A stretch of 62,079 nucleotides of DNA from Endotrypanum monterogeii (Eukaryota; Euglenozoa; Kinetoplastea; Trypanosomatida; Trypanosomatidae). The DNA lies in assembly GCA_000333855.2 (NCBI GenBank), contig CM007315.1:736051-798129 (forward strand), written 5' to 3'. The notes under the pieces were generated by a model. It was not told the origin of the DNA. It made no database searches and saw only the letters and a program-made list of their open reading frames with translations. A program made the translations under genes and the position numbers. Of the stretch, positions 18,118 through 28,824 are shown piece after piece (position 1 is the stretch's first letter; every line of letters begins with the position of its first letter).

Positions 18118-20151
18118 TCATACCTCCAGCGAGGACACCTCACCAAGCGTTTTGTTTTCGTCGAAGACGCAAACCTGCTTGGCCTCCATGGCGCGTCGGA
18201 GGGTACGCAGCTCCGATTGTGGACGTCCTGCCGTGTGCATCATCTTTAAGAGTTTGTTCAGAAGGCGCCCGTTTCCCTTCACACCGTGGTGCTGCATCTC
18301 AGCAATCACAAACGCCAGTTCTGTATAGTCCCGTGTCTGCAGCATTACCTCTACCATGATAGAGAAGGTAGCGAGGGAGGGCACCAGCCCGGTGGCGGGT
18401 CGGGACGTGCGATGGATGCGCCGAAGAGAAGTCGATTTTTCAGTCTCGTCGCCTCTTTTGGTGTGGCCGTCGTCACCCATGCGTAGCGGGTTTGCGGTGA
18501 AGAATACAGAGCGGTAAAAAGTGAAGACGCTCGCCGGGTCACGGGAGTGCCGCGCTGCCTGGAGGACGGCGTTGACGAGGTGGGTAGAGAGCGCCACACT
18601 TTGCATGGTTGTCACTGCTGCCATTGCGTCTGTGTAGTGACCACATCGCACAAGACCGGTCAGGAGACGAGCATACATGCCAGGTGATGCTTGCCTCTCT
18701 TGCCTTGTCTGGTAGTCTGTAACCCGGGCCATAGCGAGATGCATCACATCACACGCCTCGCAGATGGCTATGTATGAGTTAATGGTATACTCTGAAGGTG
18801 CCAGGTGGAAGCGATCGGCATCCATCATGAGGGAGTGAGCTTTTGCCTCAACTAGCAAAAGATCTGAACTCCGCGCGCGATGAGTTCTGTGGGACCGCCC
18901 CATCGCCAGTGAGACAGAGGCGTGCTCCAATAGGCCCATCACGTACTGAAGAATGCGTGGTGTTGGGTCCGTGCCGCTGTCCACCAGGTAGCGATACATC
19001 TCCCAGAGATTTTCTATGCCACGTGGACTCAGCACAGTGCTTGCGGCTGCCGAGGGTTCGAGGAGCTCGACAGGGACTGCCCCGCCAGTGCTGACGGACG
19101 CGTTGTCCTGGGGGAGAAAGTCTTTTCCGCACCCGGGGATTCCACTGAGCATCTCTGCGTTGGAACTCAGCGACGCCTTGCCGGGCTGCCCGGCTCCACC
19201 GCCACTCCGCACGCCGACGCTATAAACTGTGTGGAAGATATCCTCGTAGGTGTCGGAGCGTAGTCGTAGGTGCTTTTTGATTGCCTCGTCGTGAAGGCTG
19301 TAGAGGGTGTGACACTTCTCGATGGGGCTGCGGTGAGATTGGAGACAGGCAACGATGCGCTGAAGGAGGTCGTGGTATTGCTTTTGCCTCGCCGTCCAGA
19401 TGAGCTCGCGTTGAACATCGTTGAGCCGCACTTGGCGGCGGCTCGAGTCGACATGCACGACCAGTGCCGGGTCGTAGCCGTCGCGCTTGATGCTACGCGT
19501 TTCTTCCGAGCGGAGGTCAGCGGCGTCACGTCGCTGGTCTGCTGACTGATAAGCTGACGTCAAATCTTTTACTTTTCCGTGCGTGCCGGTGTGCCGCGGC
19601 ACAACCCGTTTGCGTATCGTTGAGTCGTATGATGCATTCTTCTCCTCATTGAGGAGATGCAATCGCGTAGAGGAGGAGAGGGCCGTGTCTTTCACGGGTA
19701 CTTGTTCTTGGATAGAACGTATGTGTGAGGACGAAGACGGGGAGAATACGCGTGAGCGGGCTGTGTTTGCCTCCTCGCGGCTGGTGCCCCCTGATTTCTT
19801 ATTGCGCACACCACCGGTGGGACGATCATGGCTGTGAGCCTTCAGCGGTGGCGGGTCCATCTTCCCGGGTCCTTCGACCGTCTCTCTGTCATGGGTATCG
19901 AGTAATATTTGATGCGCACTCCGCTGCGGTCTCGCCTGTCGCTGGAGTTGTGGCGCAGGGTGTGCCCGGCCAGGGGTAGGGTTTTCTGCCGAGTTGAGCT
20001 TCTCCTTTAGGGGGCCAGGGAATCGGGTGTAGACTGTCCGGCGGCTTTGTGAGAGGGAAGAGGGTGGACAGCTGCAAGGAAGACCCAGCGCGTTGCATTG
20101 CCAGACGCGGTAATGACACCGGCGCATCACGGGGAGCAGTGCTGTCAACAT
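18118..20151 (-). CDS. Pentatricopeptide-repeat protein, probably mitochondrial
   Basis: The 677-residue protein starts with a basic, Arg/Cys/Leu-rich lead lacking acidic residues (MLTALLPVMRRCHYRVW), consistent with mitochondrial import. The middle is charged and low in complexity. The C-terminal third contains repeats of PPR type: MYARLLTGLVRCGHYTDAM at about 492-510 and FSIMVEVMLQTRDYTELAF at about 596-614, with a weaker unit before them (EYTINSYIAICEACDVMHL). PPR proteins bind single-stranded RNA, and in kinetoplastids many serve mitochondrial RNA processing or the mitoribosome. The start is the ATG at 20151. A CU-rich tract and an AG lie 20-40 bases upstream on the minus strand. Only two or three repeats are clear, so the exact role is unknown. 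Confidence 0.72.
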   Translation of the reverse strand: MLTALLPVMRRCHYRVWQCNALGLPCSCPPSSLSQSRRTVYTRFPGPLKEKLNSAENPTPGRAHPAPQLQRQARPQRSAHQILLDTHDRETVEGPGKMDPPPLKAHSHDRPTGGVRNKKSGGTSREEANTARSRVFSPSSSSHIRSIQEQVPVKDTALSSSTRLHLLNEEKNASYDSTIRKRVVPRHTGTHGKVKDLTSAYQSADQRRDAADLRSEETRSIKRDGYDPALVVHVDSSRRQVRLNDVQRELIWTARQKQYHDLLQRIVACLQSHRSPIEKCHTLYSLHDEAIKKHLRLRSDTYEDIFHTVYSVGVRSGGGAGQPGKASLSSNAEMLSGIPGCGKDFLPQDNASVSTGGAVPVELLEPSAAASTVLSPRGIENLWEMYRYLVDSGTDPTPRILQYVMGLLEHASVSLAMGRSHRTHRARSSDLLLVEAKAHSLMMDADRFHLAPSEYTINSYIAICEACDVMHLAMARVTDYQTRQERQASPGMYARLLTGLVRCGHYTDAMAAVTTMQSVALSTHLVNAVLQAARHSRDPASVFTFYRSVFFTANPLRMGDDGHTKRGDETEKSTSLRRIHRTSRPATGLVPSLATFSIMVEVMLQTRDYTELAFVIAEMQHHGVKGNGRLLNKLLKMMHTAGRPQSELRTLRRAMEAKQVCVFDENKTLGEVSSLEV

Positions 20152-21701
20152 AGGCGTCAGTGCGTGGCTTCGTCAGAAAAGAGTGTACAGTTCCTTTCAT
20201 CAAACGTGTGTGTTTGTATGTCTCAACATGGAAACAAAGGTGATGCCAGTGCGCACCTGCCGTCCAGATCAGCCGCAGTGTGGCATCTCATGGGCGAGAG
20301 ATGTGGCCAGATGTTGGAAGAACAGAAGAAATCGATTGAGGAGCACGCATAGACGTCATTTTATCCACCCCCCCCCTCTGAGCCACCTCCCGCCCCCGCA
20401 ATCGGGATGAGTGGGGCAACAGGGCGCGTCCTGCGCCGGCGGCATGGCCCGGTTTGAGGGCCTGGGTGGGTGGGTGGGGGCCAAACACGGCTCGTTGCAG
20501 GCAGCCAGCATTCATCTGTGTGGTGCAAAGAGCGGGTGATATTTAGGGTAAGCTTAGACGAAGGGGCAGGGATACACACAGAAATAGAAGGGTCGGGTGC
20601 GCACGCAGACGTACGCTGATGAGATACCCTTGTGTGCGTGTGCGTGTGTGTGTGTATGGTAGGGGGGGGGAGGGGAGACGAGCTTCCTCACTCGCGAGCG
20701 GGGAAAGAGGAGAGAATCACCCCCCCTAGATAACGTTTATGACGGTTAAATTTAGAGCAGAAAAAAAAACCAAGCCGCATATTCTTTCATCCCCCTCCCC
20801 TCCCCTCCCCTCACTCCCTGCACGAGGGAGTTCGATTGGAGTACATAGTCGAGACAGGGAGGGAAGACTGAGGACGAGGATGCGGAGAGGGGTCAGTAAG
20901 AGTTCATGGGCAGGAGCGACTGTGTGGAGAGGGGATAGGCTTCGTGGTAGAATTTTGGTGGAGGGAAATCCCAACATAAATGACTCGGGGGGCTCCAATA
21001 TTGGGGCCCAGACACATACCAACACACACCTATGCAAGCTGAGAGGGAGGGGCAGAGAAAGATCTACAGGTTTCGGGTCTTACAAGAGTGCAGAGAGTTT
21101 TTATTTCTTTCGTTTGTGTAACCCCCCCCTCTCCCCCCCCCCACACACACATACATACATACACTCCCTCAGTGAATGGAGGGGGACGGGAAACACAAAC
21201 CCACGAGAAAACAAGCTGATTTCGCTCACCGATCGGAGAGGTCGACTCGTTCGACGTGGATCCACAACCTTCAATGACGCAAAAAGCGAAAAAAAAAGAA
21301 AGCGATTGCGCAAAGACAGATGGAATCGACGCCAGGCGAGATGAGTTGAGCGTGCTGATGCAGGTAGACATTGCAGTAGTCGTCGGAGTGAGGGCGAGTT
21401 GTATCCGCAGAAATACGGCCCGCTTGCGTTCGGAAAAAAAAACAGACTACCTGTAGGTGTGGGTCAGAATTCTGTGGCTCACCAAATATGTGTACATGTA
21501 TAAATCACATGTGCACGATCTATTTGTATAGGCAGCGGGGGCACTTTGTTTATCCACAGGTGGCCTCAAGACAAACATTTTTCTCGCCTTTTAAAAATTT
21601 TTCGCCTCCGATCAGGGGGAAGGAGGGGGAGGGGGAGGCGTTGAACAGGTTGCTCATGGTGGACAGAGAGGGGATTGGGGATCGCAGGCGCAGTGGAAGC
21701 T
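20152..21701. other. Spacer carrying repeat copy B and simple repeats
   Basis: No gene is visible. Repeat copy B occupies 20271-20443. Other content is a (TG)n stretch near 20636-20655, G/C runs near 20663-20673 and 21121-21141, and a (CATA)n stretch near 21145-21163. Purine-rich plus-strand DNA gives pyrimidine tracts on the transcribed strand. Frames of up to about 200 codons on the plus strand here are low-complexity and unsupported. Confidence 0.5.
20271..20443 (-). repeat. Dispersed repeat copy B, SIDER-like retroposon relic
   Basis: Read on the minus strand, 20359 down to 20271 matches 3482-3570 of the plus strand at 78 of 89 positions without gaps, including TTTCTTCTGTTCTTCCA. Upstream blocks CCCACTCATCCCGAT and CCGGCGCAGGAC are also shared with copy A. 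It lies sense to transcription, about 120 bases before the start codon of the PPR gene. It therefore falls in the 3' UTR of the gene at 21702-23609 or in the 5' flank of the PPR gene. Sense-strand placement in UTRs is the usual situation described for Leishmania SIDERs, where some copies affect mRNA stability. No coding frame is retained. Confidence 0.65.
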
Positions 21702-23609
21702 TTACAGGGTCGCATTTTTGCCTGCCTCCCGGGCTGCACGGTAGGCGGAGCTGTTGATGAATTGAATCCAGTGGACCGAGTTGAGTGGAGGCCCAAGGGA
21801 GGAGAAGCACATTTGCCACCCATACACCCACCCGAACACCAAGCCCAGTCGAAGATAGTTCTCGACACTGCTCGCAATGTAAAAGAATTCGCCCGAGAGG
21901 GACTTTGAGCTTGTCGCTGGGCTTTTGTTCGCGCTGTCGTGATGCTGCTCTGCCGCCGCAGAGAGAGAGGAGGGCCGGGACCTCTCTCGACTCTCGCTGT
22001 CTTGTCTCCGTGCGTAGCCCCACACTGAGGCGAGAACGCCACTTCTTTCGGGACCATTCGCGGAGTCATTTCCCGTCGATGCGACGAGGTACACGTCGCA
22101 CACGCACGCTTCATCTAGAGAGGTCAAACGCTCACCTTGATTAGATGGGCGTCGCTCGACTGGTAGGGGTGACTTCCTCTGGATAGTGAAGAAGGTTAGC
22201 GGTGGTGGTGATTGTGAAGCGTTCGGTGCCGCAGCCAGCTTCTCCTGTGCATCGATGCCTTCCTTCGGCAGCAGCGGGAGTCCGCGTCTGTTACCCTGCA
22301 GGAACACCATCGACAGCGGGAAAGGATGTATCACACTCTCTCGTAGAATTTTATCGCGACGGAATGGCGTTACCCAACTCCACCGGCACAGCGCCGGCAG
22401 GGCGTAGAAGCTGAGGGGCACGTAATCGGGGCGTGCTGCTACTGCATAGAGTGTCTTGCATGGTGATGCAGGAGACTCAGTCGTCGCCTCTGGTGTGATC
22501 GCTGACAATCCCGCCGTGATCAAGAGTGATGTCCAACAGTCTGCCACGCCCAGGTAGGCCAGATAGCGTTGTGTTTCTCCAGAGAGGCAAGAGGCGAGAA
22601 GTTCGTTTCGCGCGGATCCGGCACTGCGCTTACGCAGCCACCGCTGCAGCGATGCAAGACGATAGTGGAAAGGGCTACGGTTGAATTTTGCAGTGGACGT
22701 CTGCGATGCGGCCGTGCCGGTTCCTTCCGTGGAGAGATCACAACAAATGTTGCAGTCAAGGCGGTGGGTGACGATGCCGTACCGGGGCTCCTGCGCTGCG
22801 AAGGGAAGATGTTCCCCATCGACCTCGAGAGAGTGGAGATGGTTGAGGGTGGGGTGATCACTGTGGGGTGAGCTTGTGGGAGAGGGTGTGCTGACTGCCA
22901 GCCCATCCTCTGGTGTAGGGCTTCCCTGCTGGTCCGCCGTCTGACTCGCGGGAGGGTTCGCCGTGATCGATGCCGACTTTTTATGCTTCGCCGCTGCATT
23001 TTTCTTTGTTGCCCTCAATGCCTCGGTGGTGGCCGTGCCGCTGTTTGTGCGAGAGATTTGTTTTGATTTGTGGTCTAGCTCCTTCTTGATCTCCGTCTCC
23101 GTGTCCAGGTACCACTGCAGAGACCACCCAAAGTCTTCGACAAGTCGGTGCTGGAGGGCGTGATGCAGGTCATAAAGGGCGCACGGCTCTGGCAAAGCGA
23201 CGGAGCTCGGAGGCGGCGATGCGGTGCCACCACGAGGGTTGGGTTTTCCTCCTCTTCTAGCGGTATTTAACGAGCGTCGTGTGCGCGAGGTCGGGTTAAC
23301 ACCTGGAGGCACTCCGGGACCTGGGGTCGGCAGCGTCTGGGATGCCGTCGGGGGTCCAACGCCCACCATCGAGGGGAATAAAGGGTTGTACATGGGCACC
23401 GCACCATTTTTATTGACAGGTGACTGGTGCATTACAGAGGATTTTTTTTTGGTGTCATGTGGACGCGCCGAGGTTTCCATCTGCGATTCCCTGGTTGCGC
23501 GGGCGCGTGCAGCCAGCATGGCCTGGGACGGTGCACCGCGAGAAGACGGTGCTGTGCTGGTGTCTCCAAGAGGAGCTGAATAGACCTTTTGTGTGGACAC
23601 TGTGCACAT
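21702..23609 (-). CDS. Hypothetical protein with Pro/Ser-rich N-terminus
   Basis: I do not recognise the family. The 635-residue protein begins with about 130 residues rich in Pro, Ser, Thr and Arg, probably disordered. A folded stretch follows around ALYDLHHALQHRLVEDFGWSL, interrupted by a Lys/Ser/Ala-rich segment (KKNAAAKHKKS). The C-terminal 60 residues are the most distinctive: SVENYLRLGLVFGWVYGWQM then GPPLNSVHW, aromatic and Gly-rich, like a conserved domain end rather than a transmembrane anchor. The start is the ATG at 23609; the frame runs 44 codons further upstream to a TTG but has no ATG there. A small pyrimidine stretch and an AG lie about 25-40 bases upstream. The gene has no neighbour of related function. 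Confidence 0.75.
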   Translation of the reverse strand: MCTVSTQKVYSAPLGDTSTAPSSRGAPSQAMLAARARATRESQMETSARPHDTKKKSSVMHQSPVNKNGAVPMYNPLFPSMVGVGPPTASQTLPTPGPGVPPGVNPTSRTRRSLNTARRGGKPNPRGGTASPPPSSVALPEPCALYDLHHALQHRLVEDFGWSLQWYLDTETEIKKELDHKSKQISRTNSGTATTEALRATKKNAAAKHKKSASITANPPASQTADQQGSPTPEDGLAVSTPSPTSSPHSDHPTLNHLHSLEVDGEHLPFAAQEPRYGIVTHRLDCNICCDLSTEGTGTAASQTSTAKFNRSPFHYRLASLQRWLRKRSAGSARNELLASCLSGETQRYLAYLGVADCWTSLLITAGLSAITPEATTESPASPCKTLYAVAARPDYVPLSFYALPALCRWSWVTPFRRDKILRESVIHPFPLSMVFLQGNRRGLPLLPKEGIDAQEKLAAAPNASQSPPPLTFFTIQRKSPLPVERRPSNQGERLTSLDEACVCDVYLVASTGNDSANGPERSGVLASVWGYARRQDSESRERSRPSSLSAAAEQHHDSANKSPATSSKSLSGEFFYIASSVENYLRLGLVFGWVYGWQMCFSSLGPPLNSVHWIQFINSSAYRAAREAGKNATL

Positions 23610-24435
23610 TGTGTTTGGATGACTGGGGGCTGCCACTGTCAGAGGAGTTAATGATTGTGACGTGACCAATGTAGGGGGGGGTAGCTGACCTGGTGCTGCT
23701 CGCGGACGGGTGTGGCTGTGGTGCCGGTGTGGACCTGACAAGGCGGCGGCGGTCTTGGGGTGGGGAGGACGCTGTCGTCACCGAAGAGGACAGGGCCTTC
23801 ATGGAGATATGTGGGTTTCTAATTTCCACCAGCAAGCTGAGGAGGTTGAGCCCCTCCTTGCCTCCCCCAGAAAGAGAGGGAGAGGCAGGCGATTGGGGTG
23901 GGTATTTCTGCAGGGGTGGGATCCTTGTATATCCTTCTGTGGTCAGCAGAGAAAGAATGGGCCACCTCTATATGGTGTGTGTGGATAGTGCAACAGGTCT
24001 ATGATTCGACTGTAGTACCGCAACGAGACGCACACATGGGCCGACACGTGCAGTTCCCATAGCAGCAGCCGAAAAAAAAAAATGAAAGATGGTGCATCGA
24101 GGCGGAGGACGAGTTGACCATGACGGTGTAAGTGCATACGCTTAAGGTACACGTCCCAAAGCAGCTGAGGTGAATAAGCATAACACATTCACATGTTTGG
24201 AGAATACATAAGGCGCACACAACTACAACACAAAACGAATCTACAGCCCTCTGAGGGGGAGAAGGGGGGTGGGGTGGGTGGGGAGAAAGCGAGATGCTTT
24301 TTGGGTGTCATCACAGGGGGTATCAACGTCTAGGAAATTCACAGAGGCACAGGCGGTGCCTTGCAGTTGAAACATAAGAGTGCATATTGCGACATTGACT
24401 CCTGGAGCAGAATCGCCATGGATGCAAAAAATAAT

Positions 24436-24466
<31 letters not shown>

Positions 24467-24725
24467 ATAGGAGACCAGATATGTGCACAACTGTTCCCTG
24501 CTTCCATCCTCTACCTCCCTCCCTCCCTCTCCCCTCTTTTTTTTAAAAATCCCTACACATTGTGGCGTGGACCAGCTCTCAGCATCACCAGCAGCAGCAA
24601 TAATAATAATAAATCCAACAGGCGATCATAAAGTATGATTAGAAGCAGGCACAGAAACAGACAACACGCGAGAGAGATTGAGGAAAAAGAAAAAAAAATA
24701 ATCAGCAAAAGTGTATCAACATGTA

Positions 24726-24758
<33 letters not shown>

Positions 24759-24918
24759 TGCACAGATGCACAGGGGTGAGCCCCCCCCCCCCCATGATGT
24801 GTTTTCACGCTCGAAGGAAAGATGTGAGAGGCATTGCATGCACACCACATCAGACCCCCCTCCCCCTCCTCCTTCGCCCTTTTTTTCCCCTTCTTCTTCC
24901 CCTCATCATCATCATCTC
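23610..24918. other. Spacer between the hypothetical and cullin genes
   Basis: No gene is visible. It holds a (TA)n run at 24441-24466 and a (CA)n run at 24727-24756, a C run near 24780-24793, and CT-rich plus-strand DNA at about 24855-24910. The right end is the 3' UTR of the cullin gene. Confidence 0.5.
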
Positions 24919-27900
24919 TTAGGTACGGAACACGTACTCGTTTGCATTTTTGTCTGAGCGCGCCATGAACTCCTGCCCAATGAGTATTTCGATTTCCTGT
25001 TTGAAGTTCCGCACTGTCAACTCAAACACCCCAGAATTTTTCTCCCGCACCGTCTCGTAAAGATCATCGTGCGCGATGCGCTGGACATGCTTCATCACCT
25101 GCATGATGGAGGTCTTGATCATGTTGCGCCGCTTGGAAATGGTGGAGTCGTGCCCTACGGTGCTGGCGGTCACGCGTCGCCGCTCTGCGTTGGGCCAGTA
25201 TGTGTACTCAATGCGCGGGCACTTGGGCGAGCGAACGTAGTCGTAGTTGAGGGCAATACGTTCCTTACCAGACAGCGCTGTCACACCCGCACCCGCACTG
25301 GCGCCATCGCCATCGCCGCCGCCGCTGATGCGAACGAGCAGTTTGTCTCGATCGAGGCACGGCTTCAGCATTGCCGCTATGCGCCTCTCATCCACACCGG
25401 CCCGCTTCGCCAGCGTCTCCATCTCTACTCCGCATCGGCCGTGCCCGGCAATCGCAAGGAAGAGTCTGTGCAGCAAGAGGGTGCCGTGAACGGTTGTGCA
25501 GCGGCCCCCGTCTTTGGGGTAGGCGAGGCTAAAGGTTGTGTACGCATGATCGCTCCAGTCCCACCGCAGCGTTCGGCTCAAATGCTGCGCATTATACGCG
25601 TGCTCCACTTTCTCAAGGTGTGCAAGGACATCGAGTGGGAGAGGAAGCGTCGCGGTTTCCGAGGTGCCAACGGAGTACGCTTGCCCGGCCTGCGAGAGCG
25701 ACTCTGCTGCAGATGTGAGGGGAGCCACAGATTTCTCATCGGATGGACGGGGGGCTGTCGTCGGTTTTGATTCCTTGTCGCCCCATAGGCGCCAGTCGAG
25801 AATGGTGGTGGTCAGTCTCACGCCCTTAGTCAGAGCCTCGGTCTCCGCCGCGGGACTTTCTGGGGTCGCTGCAAACAGAGCGCTCTGCGTAGAGTAGTTT
25901 GTGTAGAGCTCGCGGACGGGCTTGAGCAGGGATAGATCGCCGAGCCACGTCGTCAGAAATTGCTCGGCCTCTCGCTCGTGACGCTTCTTGTTGCCCTCCA
26001 ACTCGGCATCGGAGATGATGTCGGGGGCAGGTCGTGTGAGCAGACGCTCCCGCGCTGTGATGATGTAGCGATGGACGAAGTGATCGCGGTTTTTGATGCA
26101 CCGCACCAGGCGTAGGGCGCTGTGCATGTCTTCCTCGGAGGTGAGAACTACAGCGTTCGGCACCGCGGCGCCGGGGTGGGGTGCACGTTCCCTTGAGGCT
26201 TCCTCCGAAGAGGGCATTGATCGACTCACACGAGCCTTTCTCCCCGGCGCACCGCTGGGGGCGACTGGTCGAAGTCTTCCGCCCCAGCGATTGGTTTTCT
26301 CGACTCGGAGCAAGTAAAGATGAGCACTCTGCAGCAGAGGATCGGTCAGAAGATCGGCGTACCGCTTCGGCCATCTCTCGCTCATTACATTCTGCACGGC
26401 GTCATAGAAGAGGTATCTACAGGTGACAAAGAGGCTCGTCTCGTAGCGGCCGCGTACGGTCGTGGATTTCTCATCGGTTGCGACGCCGAGGGTCGGTGCG
26501 GTGGAGACCGCAGGCAGTGTTTTAGCCCCCATCGCTCTAATATCATCAAAAGCGGACGGATGCAGCTCAATAATATGACCCGTTAGGGCATTCCACATGC
26601 ACTCAACACGCAGCAGATACCGCAGGACCGCTGTACCCAGTTCAGACGCAGACTCCTCTGTCTCCGCCGCCGCCGCCGCTGTTTCGGCACTGCTGCTGTG
26701 GACGCATTCCTTTTCCACCTGAGCCAGGACAGTGGCTAGGACGCTGTGCAGGATATCGTTCACCGCCCTCTTGAAGCAGTCTTCGCCGAGGTGAAATTCT
26801 CGCATCACTTGGTCGCCCACGTCCAGCGACGTCCATCTTGGCATGCGAGGCCCTGCTGAGAACGAGAGCGTTTGCAGCCACGTCGCCAATGTGAGCAGCG
26901 TAGCGGTGACTCTCTCCTCGAACGGGGCAAGAGGAGGTAGTAGGGTCTGGTCGCTTGCGCTGTGAACGTGGCCGGGGCTCCGCGCGGTGGGCTGCATGAT
27001 TGCTCCACCGCCTTCTAAGCCGTCGTCGTCAGAGGTCGGTGCAGTCGTCGAGAAGAGCGCAGAGAAGAGTGGATGCAGCGCCTTGCGTGTCAATGCATGC
27101 AGCACCGTGGATCCGTGTGGAAAGGATCCCATGGGTTTCGGAACATGATAGCGTATCTGTCGATGAGCTTGCGCGGCCACACTCGGCGAGGTGTTCACGT
27201 CCCAGCAGAAGAGCTGCACCAGCATCAGAGACGTACCCCAACTACTCATCTTGTTGCGCTCGGCAAACCTACCTGTCGATTCCATGAACGTGGGGTAGTC
27301 GACCAGAAGCTGCCGCAAGACGGGGCCGCATCGTGTGATGAGGCTGTCGGAAGAGTCAGACACCTGTGCGTCCTCCCTTACACTTTCTTCGTGTACGAGT
27401 AGCTCTAGTGTTTCGCTGGGGGGGAAGCGTGAGAGGCAGGCGTTCTTGATGTGTCCGAGAACGAGTGCGTCTAGCGTATCGTGAACTTCGATGCAAGATG
27501 TGTTGGCGACGATGGAGGAGGAGGCGTTGGATGTGGTGGCCCCCTCTCTTTTAGCTTCCACCCCGGCTACGAGAGAGATGATGCAATGAATTGCATAGTC
27601 GAGGTGCAACTCACTGATGGCGAATTCGCGGTGCGGGGACTGCTGAAGATCTAGCGCACCAAGAAACAGGAGGATGAAGCGGAAAAGCCACAAGGGCGTT
27701 CGAAGGGATTTGAGAAAATCTTCGCTGAGGATCAGGATAGAAATAGGGCTGCGATGCCCATCCGATGTTGCTGGCGCCGTCGGGGGCGGTACGAGACGTG
27801 TGTGCGATGAAATATGTGCGAGGAGTCCTTGAATAACGGTGAGGGAAAGCGTCATCTCCCTGCAGCATCGGATAATGCTGATAAAGTAGGGACTTGTGAT

Positions 27901-28494
27901 CAGAACGGGCGTTATGACAGTACGAGCTACCTCTACACATCGCGATACGAAGTCGACCCCGTCCAATCCAGGCAGACCAAGTTCCTGCACACACGCATGT
28001 TCCTGTGCCGTGATGTCAAGCTGGGTGAAGAGCTGGTCCATGCGCTCCTGATAGTAAACAACAATGCCGCGCACCCACTCTCGCGCCAAGGCACGTCCGC
28101 CATCGTAGCCAAGGCTTATCGACGCCGCGGCGCGATCTGCTTGCTGAAATATAATGGTCCAATGGAGAATGCGGTTCACCACCGCGCGCGTATTTCGAAT
28201 GTTCTGACCACCACGCACCACCACCTCGCCGTTGATCTCGTGCAACATCATCTGCCACTTGGCCGCCATTCCGAGTGTGCTGGATCCAATGCGCGCTACC
28301 GATGGCGAGCCAGCCGAGGAAACGAAAAAATCTCGCACAGGAATTCGGTCATGGTGGTCTGAGTCGTGGGTGAGGGAGGTGGCCGTCAAATGTTTACTGT
28401 CGGTGTTGCGCTTCGGGAGCAGTTTATCATAGATGATGTCGATTTTTTTAAGCTCCGCCAGCTCCTCTTCAGTGAAATCCATACCAAAGCCCAT
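24919..28494 (-). CDS. Cullin family protein, unusually long
   Basis: The 1191-residue protein ends in a cullin C-terminus. A cullin-homology segment lies at about 960-1090: QHLSRTLRW, then a winged-helix-like stretch and KERIALNYDY. The neddylation domain lies at about 1115-1191 with MIKTSIMQVMKHVQRIAH and FKQEIEILIGQEFMARSD, ending YVFRT. The lysine at 1135 aligns with the NEDD8-acceptor lysine of the IVRIMKxR motif. Cullins scaffold RING E3 ubiquitin ligases: the C-terminus binds Rbx1 and the N-terminal repeats bind substrate adaptors. The N-terminal 900 residues are helical but too diverged for me to assign to a cullin type, and the protein is about 400 residues longer than standard cullins. 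The start is the ATG at 28494 (MGFGMDFTEEELAEL). Upstream frame is (CA)n and C-rich spacer, with an AG 9-10 bases before the ATG. Confidence 0.82.
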   Translation of the reverse strand: MGFGMDFTEEELAELKKIDIIYDKLLPKRNTDSKHLTATSLTHDSDHHDRIPVRDFFVSSAGSPSVARIGSSTLGMAAKWQMMLHEINGEVVVRGGQNIRNTRAVVNRILHWTIIFQQADRAAASISLGYDGGRALAREWVRGIVVYYQERMDQLFTQLDITAQEHACVQELGLPGLDGVDFVSRCVEVARTVITPVLITSPYFISIIRCCREMTLSLTVIQGLLAHISSHTRLVPPPTAPATSDGHRSPISILILSEDFLKSLRTPLWLFRFILLFLGALDLQQSPHREFAISELHLDYAIHCIISLVAGVEAKREGATTSNASSSIVANTSCIEVHDTLDALVLGHIKNACLSRFPPSETLELLVHEESVREDAQVSDSSDSLITRCGPVLRQLLVDYPTFMESTGRFAERNKMSSWGTSLMLVQLFCWDVNTSPSVAAQAHRQIRYHVPKPMGSFPHGSTVLHALTRKALHPLFSALFSTTAPTSDDDGLEGGGAIMQPTARSPGHVHSASDQTLLPPLAPFEERVTATLLTLATWLQTLSFSAGPRMPRWTSLDVGDQVMREFHLGEDCFKRAVNDILHSVLATVLAQVEKECVHSSSAETAAAAAETEESASELGTAVLRYLLRVECMWNALTGHIIELHPSAFDDIRAMGAKTLPAVSTAPTLGVATDEKSTTVRGRYETSLFVTCRYLFYDAVQNVMSERWPKRYADLLTDPLLQSAHLYLLRVEKTNRWGGRLRPVAPSGAPGRKARVSRSMPSSEEASRERAPHPGAAVPNAVVLTSEEDMHSALRLVRCIKNRDHFVHRYIITARERLLTRPAPDIISDAELEGNKKRHEREAEQFLTTWLGDLSLLKPVRELYTNYSTQSALFAATPESPAAETEALTKGVRLTTTILDWRLWGDKESKPTTAPRPSDEKSVAPLTSAAESLSQAGQAYSVGTSETATLPLPLDVLAHLEKVEHAYNAQHLSRTLRWDWSDHAYTTFSLAYPKDGGRCTTVHGTLLLHRLFLAIAGHGRCGVEMETLAKRAGVDERRIAAMLKPCLDRDKLLVRISGGGDGDGASAGAGVTALSGKERIALNYDYVRSPKCPRIEYTYWPNAERRRVTASTVGHDSTISKRRNMIKTSIMQVMKHVQRIAHDDLYETVREKNSGVFELTVRNFKQEIEILIGQEFMARSDKNANEYVFRT

Positions 28495-28792
28495 CGTGGC
28501 AGCTATTACGCGTGTAAGTGTGTGTGTGTGTGTGTGTGTCAGGGGCGGGGGGGGGGAGGGGAAGTGGGTTGGGTGGAGACCACTGTCCTCACTTGCTTTA
28601 GTAGAGGAGGAGTGTTTTCTGAAGGAGGGGGAGGGGGAAGGGTAAAGGAGGAGAGGCAAATGTATAATATATATACATATATGTATGTATATATATGTAT
28701 GTATGTATATATGTATATGTGTGTGTATGTGTATATGTCAGGGGGGGGGGGAGGAGGGTAAAGGAGGAGAGGCAAATGTATAATATATATAC

Positions 28793-28824
<32 letters not shown>

